The notes beneath the pieces were generated by a model. The model ran no database searches. It was given only the letters and a program-made list of their open reading frames with translations, and had not been told where the DNA came from. Shown here piece by piece: positions 17,920 through 25,246 of a stretch of 64,000 nucleotides of DNA. Every line of letters begins with the position of its first letter. Position 1 is the stretch's first letter. Both the position numbers and the translations under genes were made by a program. The DNA comes from Candidatus Nitrospira allomarina (lineage in GTDB: Bacteria > Nitrospirota > Nitrospiria > Nitrospirales > UBA8639): NCBI RefSeq assembly GCF_032050975.1, contig NZ_CP116967.1, positions 2,477,001 to 2,541,000 on the forward strand. The letters are read 5' to 3'.

Positions 17920-18888
17920 TCAATGCGCTGAATGGGTATTGGCGGTCTTTCCATGCTGGTCGCTGAGGATGTCTTGCGTCTCATGGGTCGCTTGAACATC
18001 ATAAACCGCACCTTCCTTTTCCAGGACCTCGGTGCCAAACCGATAATTAGAGAACATCGTATTATGAGCCATGCGCCGGTCGATCGGATTCTGGAATTCC
18101 ATCCTGGTCTTCAATGTTTCGTTGGCTAAGATCACCACATCCATTTTAATAAATCCTCCCATGCCCGGATGCCAGGCCAAGAGCGAGTAGACGCCTTCGG
18201 GGACATCTGGGAGTGTGAAATTTCCTTCAGCATCGGTAATGGCGTAATACGGGTTGTCTACCGCAACTCCCCAGCTTTGCATGTAGGTGTGAAATCCGCA
18301 TTCCAAGTAGAGGATTCTGCGGCCCTGGGAGAATTCAACCGTGTCGAGCATCGCCTCTCCGGGGTTGTGTTGATGATCCTTGATTCTGTTCTTGGGATGG
18401 AACGGATTGAGCCGGAGTGGGCGATGAAGCATGACTTTTGAGCCGAATGGTGCCGTTTCATAAATTTGCACATCATGAATAATGGGATCCATGTTGACGA
18501 TGTGGAGCGGTTGTTCGTTTTGTACAACCGAGACCCAGGGCGTAAAGAGGCAATCCTCCACCGTCACTTTGGCTGCATCTGTTTGGGGAAAAGGCTTGCC
18601 TTGAGAAATTCCCTCCAAAAAGACGACGGTATTCTGGAGACCACCATCCGGCGCCACTTGAAATTCATCGACGAGACGCCATCCTGTTCCGGTGGAAATA
18701 CGCCCGCAAAAGTCCGTATCGGGATTGGTAATCAGACTGTACGCCAATGCCGGGGGTTCTTTCCCCGCTAAGGTCACCTTTCCGGTAATGGTGCCTCCAT
18801 TGGAGACCGTGATTTCCTCATAGCTAAATGCGGGAGCGATCAGGACAATGTTGAGACCTAACGTGAGAACATACGAGATGAATTTCAT
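17920..18888 (-). CDS. Periplasmic amicyanin-like blue-copper protein with carboxypeptidase-regulatory-like domain
   Basis: A 322-residue exported protein (signal peptide about 1-22, cut after AFS). The core has H138 in VNMDPIIHD and C197-G-F-H200-T-Y-M203, the C-x2-H-x2-M arrangement of amicyanin-type type-1 copper sites, so a blue-copper centre is expected. It is followed by a CarboxypepD_reg-like beta domain (AITDAEGNFTLPDVPEGVYSL, about 216-236) and a low-complexity His-containing tail. Cysteines 61 and 113 are also present in the paralogue at 30263 and may form a disulfide. It likely carries electrons in the periplasm for a copper oxidase. It lies 6 kb from the giant multicopper oxidase on the opposite strand. 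Confidence 0.72.
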   Translation of the reverse strand: MKFISYVLTLGLNIVLIAPAFSYEEITVSNGGTITGKVTLAGKEPPALAYSLITNPDTDFCGRISTGTGWRLVDEFQVAPDGGLQNTVVFLEGISQGKPFPQTDAAKVTVEDCLFTPWVSVVQNEQPLHIVNMDPIIHDVQIYETAPFGSKVMLHRPLRLNPFHPKNRIKDHQHNPGEAMLDTVEFSQGRRILYLECGFHTYMQSWGVAVDNPYYAITDAEGNFTLPDVPEGVYSLLAWHPGMGGFIKMDVVILANETLKTRMEFQNPIDRRMAHNTMFSNYRFGTEVLEKEGAVYDVQATHETQDILSDQHGKTANTHSAH

Positions 18889-19510
18889 GGAACGATCCTT
18901 TGGTCAATTAGTTTATACGGGTGCAAGCGTTAAACCCCAGTGATAAATTGATCTTAAGAAGTATATTAAATACATTTTCAGACATCTGGAAAAAAGAGGC
19001 ACGGTCATCACGATCATAATAATATGCTGGTTTCATGCCAAAGATTGGTGCGTCCAGGAATTCAACGATCTGTTCGGGTTTCACTTATGAAAAAGAAAAC
19101 AAAAAGGCGTCCGGTTAGCCGCCACCTTAGGTTGTCAGGCCGATCTATTACAGCTATGTAAAGCATAAGTTTAAAGCCATGTCATGTCTTAATTACAACA
19201 GAGCAACAGTGCCCGGGAAATTCTTCTTGAAAAAACATGAAGGTCGACGCCTTCAGCCTGTTTGGTTCCGCACCTTTCTGGCTCTGATGGCATCGACGGA
19301 AAGTTAGAAAAATCAACGAATTAAGGTTTCTTCCGACTCTGGCCTTTCAATTGCTTATCTTTCCATTAATGGTCCGAAATGCAATATTAATCCCTGATAC
19401 CTCCCCTGTTATCTGAAAGTCAGTTTGCGGTGTCTGGAAAAACGAGTATGGGTGTTGCTTTATCGGGCATGTTCCATTAGCTACGTTTTATAATTTCCAG
19501 GAGGTTCATC
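18889..19510. other. 622-bp divergent intergenic region
   Basis: No gene or recognised RNA was seen. It separates the minus-strand blue-copper gene from the plus-strand nucleotidyltransferase. A good -24/-12 match on the plus strand is listed separately. A weaker one on the minus strand (GG/GC spacing at 19039-19026, TGGCAT upstream but CAGC downstream) faces the blue-copper gene. A small hairpin, TGAAGG-N6-CCTTCA, occurs near 19240. Confidence 0.4.
19340..19355 (+). promoter_or_regulatory. Candidate sigma-54 promoter before the first nucleotidyltransferase
   Basis: TGGCC-N7-TTGCT with GG at 19341-19342 and GC at 19353-19354, exactly 10 bases apart, matches the TGGCAC-N5-TTGCW consensus. It lies about 155 bp upstream of the gene at 19511. 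No GTCCA-N6-TGGAC palindrome was found next to it, so a link to the nearby activator is unproven. Confidence 0.42.
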
Positions 19511-20512
19511 ATGGCTGTTCAGACCCTACCGTCCTCCGTGTGGTCCATCGTGTTGGCAGGTGGTGAAGGCGAACGGATTCGCCCCTCAATCCAGCAGTGG
19601 CTCGGGTACCCGGTTCCGAAACAATACTGCACCTTTGTCGGTACCCGTTCTATGTTGCAACATACGTGGGACCGGGCCGACCAAATCGGGCAGCCCAGGA
19701 AAAAAGTGACGGTTGTTGGTCGAACACATCAGCAGAGGTTGGAACATCATTGCACGAGGCAAGATGAAGGCACGCTGATCTTTCAGCCGCGAAATTGTGA
19801 CACGGCCCCGGGAGTGTTTCTTCCTCTTACTTACGTGAAAGCCTGGGATCCTCACGCGGTCGTGGTCCTTTTACCCGCCGATCATTTTATCTGTCCCGAA
19901 GATCGCTTTGTGTCGGCAGTGCGTCGGGCTGTGCGAGCAGTAGAATTTTTATCTGATCGAATGATTCTCATGGGCGTTCGTCCGTCTCATCTGGAGCTTG
20001 ATTATGGATGGATATCCGTCGGAGGAGTGCTCGGGTGGAGTGGAGGGACGTCTATTCGTCGCATCCAATCATTTGTAGAAAAGCCGGCGGCTCTTGATGG
20101 CAAGCGAATGATGTCAGAGGGAGCGTTGTGGAACACCCTGGTACTGGTGACCAAAGTCGAGACGCTGTGGAAATCCGGATGGTTGTGCTTTCCTGATATG
20201 ATGGATCGTTTTGAAGGGCTACGAAGGCAGATCGGGACTCCGGCCGAAGGTTCGACCCTCCAGGCTATGTATCAGGATATGCCTACACGAAATTTTTCCC
20301 GTGATGTCTTGCAACCTCTTGCCGGTCAATTAGGTGTCATGGAGCTTAATGATGTCACGTGGAGCGATTGGGGCCGGCCGGAACGAATTGTGGAGACTCT
20401 GCGATCAATAGGGAAAAAGCCTGCCTTTCCAATGGAGGCCTTTATGGGAGCGGGTGCGTCATTCAATACCCAAATTCCACAGGACATGGGTTATCCCTAT
20501 CTGAGCTGCTGA
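19511..20512 (+). CDS. Sugar-phosphate nucleotidyltransferase (mannose-1-phosphate guanylyltransferase-like)
   Basis: A 333-residue GT-A-fold nucleotidyltransferase. The N-terminal nucleotide-binding signature is SIVLAGGEGERIRP, followed by PVPKQYCTF (the PKQ lysine contacting the sugar phosphate), FQPRNCDTAPG and VVLLPADHFICP with the metal-binding DH. It resembles GDP-mannose pyrophosphorylases but lacks their C-terminal isomerase domain, and the sugar substrate is not certain. A close paralogue is at 52872-53939; the two share the NTAPGVFLPL-type segment, the MPTRNFS motif and the WSDWGRPERI end. A ribosome site CCAGGAGG precedes the ATG. Confidence 0.82.
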   Translation: MAVQTLPSSVWSIVLAGGEGERIRPSIQQWLGYPVPKQYCTFVGTRSMLQHTWDRADQIGQPRKKVTVVGRTHQQRLEHHCTRQDEGTLIFQPRNCDTAPGVFLPLTYVKAWDPHAVVVLLPADHFICPEDRFVSAVRRAVRAVEFLSDRMILMGVRPSHLELDYGWISVGGVLGWSGGTSIRRIQSFVEKPAALDGKRMMSEGALWNTLVLVTKVETLWKSGWLCFPDMMDRFEGLRRQIGTPAEGSTLQAMYQDMPTRNFSRDVLQPLAGQLGVMELNDVTWSDWGRPERIVETLRSIGKKPAFPMEAFMGAGASFNTQIPQDMGYPYLSC

Positions 20513-21006
20513 AAAGATTGTCTGGGCTGTCTAGAGGATTTTTCCTTTCTAAGCAGCCGTCCTTTCGAGCAGACAAGCTCGTGTAGTCCATCCCAACGGG
20601 AGGTTTCAGGGCTCTGTTTCAAACGACCTCCCTACTCTTGTATGGCCCTTTTCCACTCTGAGTTGTTTCTCTTATCCCCGGTTCCTCTTTTTCCCAAATC
20701 CTCTTTTTTTGTTTGGGTCTATGAACCTGTCATCGGGTCCAATTTTCCTTTCTGCTTTTCAATGGTTTGTGAGGCAAAAATCAACAAATTGACTGTCTGG
20801 TGGTGGTGCGTTTGTCGTCAATGGCCTGGTCTGAGACGGGATCCATTTCCCTCTTCTCTTTTAAATCGTTTCTCATCCGTGTGGGACTTAATGGCACAAA
20901 GGTCGCAAGAGGTGTGACAAAGACCATGATGCGGCACGGCGTCGTTTTAGGGAATGAAATCTGTGTATTTTAGAAGGTGAAAAAATCCAGATGTTAAACA
21001 CAAGGA
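20513..21006. other. Intergenic region with a weak hairpin
   Basis: No supported gene lies in these 494 bp. GGGAGGT (20598-20604) can pair with ACCTCCC (20636-20642) around a long loop, and may help end transcription of the nucleotidyltransferase. The remainder is T-rich and featureless. Confidence 0.4.
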
Positions 21007-21486
21007 ATGGCAGGCATGAGTGAGCCAGGAGATCCCGAACGGATTATCTGGAAAGGGTATCCCTCGTGGGGGCATTTTACTTGGCTCTATTTTTTTAGCC
21101 TATGGACAGGACTCCGAGGTTTTTTACTTCTACGTATGGGGTTTCCCGGCTGGGAGATGTGGTTTGTCGGGGCAGGGATATTATTGAGTTTGGTGGTGGT
21201 ACTTCGATATTGGGCCAAATATCTGCTCACGTCCAAGCGAGTGGTACTGAAGAATGGGTATTCGGGAAAAGATATGGCGAGCGTGGAGTTCGGGATGTTC
21301 AAGTCTGTCGAAGTCATGCAGGGACCAATAGCCAGAATGTTGGGAATCGGTACTCTTGTTATTCACTCCGAGAATTCAGGCCGGAGTGTTCGGTTCCGTG
21401 GCATCAAGGATCCTGAGGTCATTGAAACAAAATTACGGGCGCTCCTTCCTCCATCTTCTCCTGTGTTGACTCACAACCCCGCCTGA
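21007..21486 (+). CDS. Membrane-anchored bacterial PH-domain protein
   Basis: A 159-residue protein with two N-terminal transmembrane helices (about 24-45 and 52-70) followed by a bPH2/YdbS-like domain: YLLTSKRVVLKNGYSGKD, then KSVEVMQGPIARMLGIGTLVIHSENSG and FRGIKDPEVIETKLRALL. Such domains sit on the cytoplasmic face of the membrane; their ligands are mostly unknown. A second ATG (21016) is possible. It is followed after 44 bp by the b-type-cytochrome-like gene, so it may be cotranscribed with the redox genes. Confidence 0.8.
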   Translation: MAGMSEPGDPERIIWKGYPSWGHFTWLYFFSLWTGLRGFLLLRMGFPGWEMWFVGAGILLSLVVVLRYWAKYLLTSKRVVLKNGYSGKDMASVEFGMFKSVEVMQGPIARMLGIGTLVIHSENSGRSVRFRGIKDPEVIETKLRALLPPSSPVLTHNPA

Positions 21487-21530
21487 ACGATGAATACACC
21501 AGTTGTGATGAGAAAAGAGAAAAGTTCTTT

Positions 21531-22118
21531 ATGATCCCGTCTCTTTCCCGTCGTACATCTTTGGTTCTCGGTCTGACTTTTCTCACCATAGCCGGCGCCC
21601 TTTTTCTTGAATTCCTCTTGAGTGTCAGAGAAGACCGGCCCTTCGGTCACACGCAAATGGCTCACCTGGTTGGGTGGACCGGCCTGGTCTTCATTGGTCT
21701 GACTTTTGTGTATCCACTGAAACGGTGGTTGTATCCTAATCAGGTCTGGTCACATGGATGGTTTCAAGTACATATCGTCTTTGGAATTGTTGGCCCCTTA
21801 ATCATTTTTGTCCATGCCGGTGTGCATTTCCATGCCCTGGTGCCGATCATCGCCCTTATCACCATGGTTCTGGTAGTGATGAGTGGGATCACCGGGCAGG
21901 CCTTGCATTATCTGGCGTTTCGAACATTGTACGAACGACGGCATGAGCTGGCGTTTGAAGGGATGACCGAGGAGGCGATTGAGGCGCACCTGCATGGTCT
22001 GGCGCTACAAGAGGAGACACTCCGATGGTGGAAATGTCTTCACGGCCCCCTAACGTGGTCATTTGTTTCATTCACCCTGCTGCACATCGGAGGAGCCCTC
22101 TTTTTCGGCGGCTTCTAA
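21531..22118 (+). CDS. Multi-pass membrane protein resembling a diheme cytochrome b subunit
   Basis: A 195-residue protein with about five transmembrane helices. Histidines fall inside or at the ends of helices: HGWFQVHIVFGIVGPLIIFVH and HAGVHFH in the middle, HYLAF, and LLHIGG at the end. Paired His on neighbouring helices is how b-type hemes are held in ferric-reductase-like and NarI-like subunits. The five-heme cytochrome gene begins only 3 bp downstream, so the two probably form a quinone-linked electron-transfer unit. The heme count and direction of electron flow are inference. Confidence 0.65.
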   Translation: MIPSLSRRTSLVLGLTFLTIAGALFLEFLLSVREDRPFGHTQMAHLVGWTGLVFIGLTFVYPLKRWLYPNQVWSHGWFQVHIVFGIVGPLIIFVHAGVHFHALVPIIALITMVLVVMSGITGQALHYLAFRTLYERRHELAFEGMTEEAIEAHLHGLALQEETLRWWKCLHGPLTWSFVSFTLLHIGGALFFGGF

Positions 22119-22121
22119 ATC

Positions 22122-22700
22122 ATGGGATGTCGTCGACCATGGGTTGCTCCCCTTATCTGGGTTTTGACAGGTCTGATCATCGTGGCACTGGCCTGGGCTT
22201 CTCCCTCATACACAGAAGCCTTGTGGGCTCCTGGAAATCTCAGCCGGTATCACACTGACATTGCGAGATGTCTGTCCTGCCATGAACCGTTTAAAGGAGC
22301 TACACCGCAAAAATGCGTGAACTGTCATACGTTGGCAGCATTTCAATCTCGATCCGGGGATGTTCGCCAATTGCATCAAAAGGCGATTCAAACTGGAGAA
22401 ACTTGTCTGGTTTGTCATACGGAGCATCGGGGTGTGTTAACGGCCATAACTATCGGTAGGGTCGAAAATCCTCATGGAGAATTAATTTTTCGGGCCACCG
22501 GCGCGACGTCCTGCTCTGATTGCCACGTGATAAACGCCGGGGCTGGGAAACAGAATGGCACCCTACTACACAATTCGTACGTTGAACGATTGATGCGGAA
22601 AGGAGAGGGTGCTCATCGACTCGGGCATTTTGCGAAATGTTTGAAGTGCCATCGTGGGGGACAATTGGAGGTTGACGATGAGGGCAAGGATGAAAAATAA
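22122..22700 (+). CDS. Membrane-anchored pentaheme c-type cytochrome
   Basis: A 192-residue protein with one N-terminal membrane anchor (about 9-27) and five CxxCH heme-attachment motifs: CLSCH (50), CVNCH (65), CLVCH (95), CSDCH (131) and CLKCH (173). Additional His residues are available as distal ligands. It would face the periplasm and move electrons between the membrane b-type partner encoded just upstream and a periplasmic acceptor or donor. The spacing resembles small multiheme NapC/NrfH- or cytochrome c3-like proteins, but no specific family was fixed. The C-terminus is acidic and soluble. Confidence 0.85.
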   Translation: MGCRRPWVAPLIWVLTGLIIVALAWASPSYTEALWAPGNLSRYHTDIARCLSCHEPFKGATPQKCVNCHTLAAFQSRSGDVRQLHQKAIQTGETCLVCHTEHRGVLTAITIGRVENPHGELIFRATGATSCSDCHVINAGAGKQNGTLLHNSYVERLMRKGEGAHRLGHFAKCLKCHRGGQLEVDDEGKDEK

Positions 22701-22913
22701 GATTTCCCTCAGGTTGCCAAAAAACTCTTCAATCACATTGTAGAAAAAATCCACAGGATGACCACTCTCCGAGGCCATTTTAAGGACGAAATGGGCCAAT
22801 TTGGGCATCTACCCTATATAAACCCAGGGCCCAGAATTTGCTGAGTATATGTTTATTGTGAGCATTTCCGGTTTCCTAAGAAAGTGTGGCATGTTTCGGA
22901 AGAGGGTGCGGTA

Positions 22914-23336
22914 ATGTCCTCAGATACCACACCGGTAAAACATCGCGGCCAATCCTGTACCATTCTGGTCGTTGATGATGATGAAGCAATGCGGACACTC
23001 CTTGTGGACGCCCTTCAAGAAAAAGGGTGTCGAGTGATCGAGTCAGAGAATGGGACAGATGCCTTGAATGTCCTAAAGGCCGTGGTGCCGAATGTGATTG
23101 TGACGGACTTGAAAATGCCGGATGGCGGATTTCCCTATTTGCGGCGCCTCCAGGAAGGAGCTCCGGATTGTCCGATTGTCGTCATGACGGCGTATGGAGA
23201 CAGTCAGTCCAAGGCGAAAGCGTTAGATTGTGGAGTCAAAGGATATTTCGAAAAGCCTCTTCGTATTTCTGATTTGAAGGCATGGATTTGTCAAATGTGT
23301 TTGGTGAATCCCTGCGGGAACCTTCCGTTTTATTGA
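22914..23336 (+). CDS. Single-domain response regulator
   Basis: A 140-residue receiver domain without an output domain. Acidic pocket DDDE (VVDDDEAM), the phospho-acceptor Asp in VTDLKMPDGG, the conserved Thr in VMTAYGD and Lys in YFEKPL are all present. The ATG at 22914 is chosen because homology starts soon after it. It lies 40 bp before the sigma-54 activator gene. That activator has a PAS domain rather than its own receiver, so this protein may act on it or in a phosphorelay. No histidine kinase is adjacent. Confidence 0.88.
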   Translation: MSSDTTPVKHRGQSCTILVVDDDEAMRTLLVDALQEKGCRVIESENGTDALNVLKAVVPNVIVTDLKMPDGGFPYLRRLQEGAPDCPIVVMTAYGDSQSKAKALDCGVKGYFEKPLRISDLKAWICQMCLVNPCGNLPFY

Positions 23337-23376
23337 GGCAATACACACGATAGCGAAATAAAGAAAGGGTAAAACG

Positions 23377-24795
23377 ATGGCCGGATCGTTCGTGCATCAG
23401 GATTCTGATTCCGACGTGTCTTGGAGTGCGCGGATTGAAGGATTAAAGTTTCTGGCGCAGCAGGTGGATGAGCCGGTTGTGATTTTCAATCCTCGGAAGG
23501 AATTGGTGTATGCCAATCCCTCAGCCAATAAAATAGCGAAAGATTGTCCATTAATCCTTTCATCATCCCTTTCTTCTTCCGATTCACTGCCTTCCAATCA
23601 GACACCTTGTGACCCTTGTCACGCAATGGAACTGTTTCGGTCTGACAGGCAAGTTCAGGATACATTTCCCTGTCCTTCCCATTCGGTTGTTACCACGCCA
23701 GGATGTCCGTTGCCACGTGCGGTGCCATTGAGAAGCGGGACCGGTATGACCCATGTTGCGATATTGATGGGGGCTCGGGGGAGTGAGAGTATTATGATGG
23801 TTCCACAGGACGAGGATTCATCTGACCCGCCTGCAATGTCTGGGGATTCCTTGACGGAGGCCCTCCCTCCCACGATCATCGGAGGCAGTGACCCGATTCA
23901 ACAATTGGTGGAAATGGTTCGATTGATCGCCGCGAGTGAGGCAACGGTGCTCATTCAAGGGGAAAGTGGAACCGGGAAAGAATTAGTGGCGAAGACCATT
24001 CATGCCTTGAGTCGCCGACGCCTCAGGCCTTTTATAGTGGTGGAATGCAGTGCATTGCCCGAAACCTTGCTGGAAAGCGAATTATTCGGTCATGTACGGG
24101 GATCCTTTACCGGAGCGGTCGCTGATCGCAAAGGCTTGTTTGAAGAAGCCGAAGGTGGCACAATTTTTTTGGATGAAATTACTGATACCACTCCTGCATT
24201 TCAAGCCCGCTTACTTCGCGTTTTGCAGGAAGGCGAAATCAAGCCCGTGGGGAGCAATGGATCCGTCAAAGTGAATGTGAGGGTCATCTCGGCCGGGAAT
24301 AAACCTCTGGACCATCTTGTGGCAACCAAGCTGTTTCGTGCAGATTTATATTATAGGCTCGCCGTCCTCCCGTTAACCGTCCCGCCATTGAGGGAGCGAA
24401 GAGAAGATATCCTACTGTTGGTGGAGTATTTTCTGGATCAATGCGCCAGAAAGCACGGGCGTGGTCCGATGCAGGTCAGCCCCGATGCCCAAACGGCTTT
24501 ATTACACCATTCGTGGCCTGGGAATGTCCGGGAATTAGAAAACTTGATTGAACGGGTGGTGGTCACATGCCCGCATTCCACACTTGAAGTGAAAGATTTT
24601 TTTGCCGATCATCCCTTGCAACCCGATAAACGCGATTTGAGTTCGATCGGGAAAATCGCTCGCCAGGAAGCGGAACGGTCAAGAATCCTCCAAGCCCTCA
24701 GGGATGTGAAGGGAGATAAGACCCGCGCTGCGCGGGCCTTGAATATCAGTCGATCCAGCCTCTACAACAAGCTGCGGGACTATCATATTTCCTAA
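23377..24795 (+). CDS. Sigma-54-dependent transcriptional activator (PAS-AAA+-Fis)
   Basis: A 472-residue NtrC-type enhancer-binding protein. A PAS-like sensor (about 20-135) contains a cysteine set at C78, C81, C99 and C110 (CDPCH ... FPCP ... TPGCP) that could bind a metal or Fe-S cluster. The AAA+ domain (about 168-395) has Walker A GESGTGKE (195-202), the sigma-54 contact loop as GSFTGA (242-247) instead of GAFTGA, and Walker B TIFLDE. The C-terminus is a Fis-type HTH (ARALNISRSSLYNKL). The oxidase promoter region directly downstream carries -24/-12 boxes and two palindromes, so this activator is likely its regulator. Confidence 0.93.
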   Translation: MAGSFVHQDSDSDVSWSARIEGLKFLAQQVDEPVVIFNPRKELVYANPSANKIAKDCPLILSSSLSSSDSLPSNQTPCDPCHAMELFRSDRQVQDTFPCPSHSVVTTPGCPLPRAVPLRSGTGMTHVAILMGARGSESIMMVPQDEDSSDPPAMSGDSLTEALPPTIIGGSDPIQQLVEMVRLIAASEATVLIQGESGTGKELVAKTIHALSRRRLRPFIVVECSALPETLLESELFGHVRGSFTGAVADRKGLFEEAEGGTIFLDEITDTTPAFQARLLRVLQEGEIKPVGSNGSVKVNVRVISAGNKPLDHLVATKLFRADLYYRLAVLPLTVPPLRERREDILLLVEYFLDQCARKHGRGPMQVSPDAQTALLHHSWPGNVRELENLIERVVVTCPHSTLEVKDFFADHPLQPDKRDLSSIGKIARQEAERSRILQALRDVKGDKTRAARALNISRSSLYNKLRDYHIS

Positions 24796-24842
24796 TCTGC
24801 CCGGGTTTTTGCCCCCAAAATCCCCATTCTCAGCTTTCAATT

Positions 24843-24858
24843 GTCCATTTTTTTGGAC
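24843..24858. promoter_or_regulatory. Upstream palindrome 1 (GTCCA-N6-TGGAC), putative enhancer
   Basis: GTCCA and TGGAC flank six T's. The same palindrome with a different 6-base centre occurs 64 bp downstream, about six helical turns. It lies 48 bp after the activator's stop codon and about 180 bp upstream of the -24/-12 promoter, the usual place for an enhancer-binding protein site. The T-rich centre is not needed for the match. Confidence 0.55.
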
Positions 24859-24906
24859 GCACAACTTCTTGAATTTTAGTTGAAATAACAAACCACGGAA
24901 AAGTTG

Positions 24907-24922
24907 GTCCAAGGTGTTGGAC
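24907..24922. promoter_or_regulatory. Upstream palindrome 2 (GTCCA-N6-TGGAC), putative enhancer
   Basis: GTCCAAGGTGTTGGAC repeats the arms and spacing of the palindrome at 24843, with an even longer dyad (GTCCAA/TTGGAC). It is about 115 bp upstream of the candidate sigma-54 promoter. Two same-face copies are typical for hexameric activators. Confidence 0.58.
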
Positions 24923-25020
24923 ATTCTGCCGCGTTGTGCATTTTTCCATTCATTCCTGATTGTCGGCTGAAATCCGCACCAGTACCGACTTCTGTGGTTT
25001 GTCGCATGGATGAGTGTTCA

Positions 25021-25036
25021 TTGGCATCGATGTTGC
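25021..25036 (+). promoter_or_regulatory. Candidate sigma-54 (-24/-12) promoter of the giant multicopper oxidase
   Basis: TTGGCAT-N5-TTGC with GG at 25023-25024 and GC at 25035-25036 matches the sigma-54 consensus with correct 10-base spacing. It implies a start near 25047 and a leader of about 200 bases before the oxidase ATG. The activator gene and two palindromes lie just upstream. The long leader has no recognised riboswitch. Confidence 0.62.
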
Positions 25037-25246
25037 GGAACAATTTGATGCCGACGCTGGTTTGGGTGTGATGGACCGGCCTCCGGAATGCCCGACCTCT
25101 CCAAGAGGATTCCCGGCGTCGGCACTTAACAATCAAGTATCTGGCCGGTCTGTTTTTCGAGAAACGTGAATTGTGGGAAACAAGTTGTCTGATTGAGAGC
25201 AAACCCAATCGATCTTTATTCACCTCATAGGTAAGGAGGCCGGAGC

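Noticed and set aside
19025-19041. Minus-strand GG-N10-GC match facing the blue-copper gene at 17920-18888
   Set aside because: The -24 half (TGGCAT) is good but the -12 half reads CAGC instead of TTGC, so it is not listed as a promoter.
23608-23622. CDPCH in the sigma-54 activator as a heme c motif
   Set aside because: The protein is cytoplasmic with no export signal, so covalent heme attachment is not expected; metal or Fe-S binding by the cysteines is more likely.
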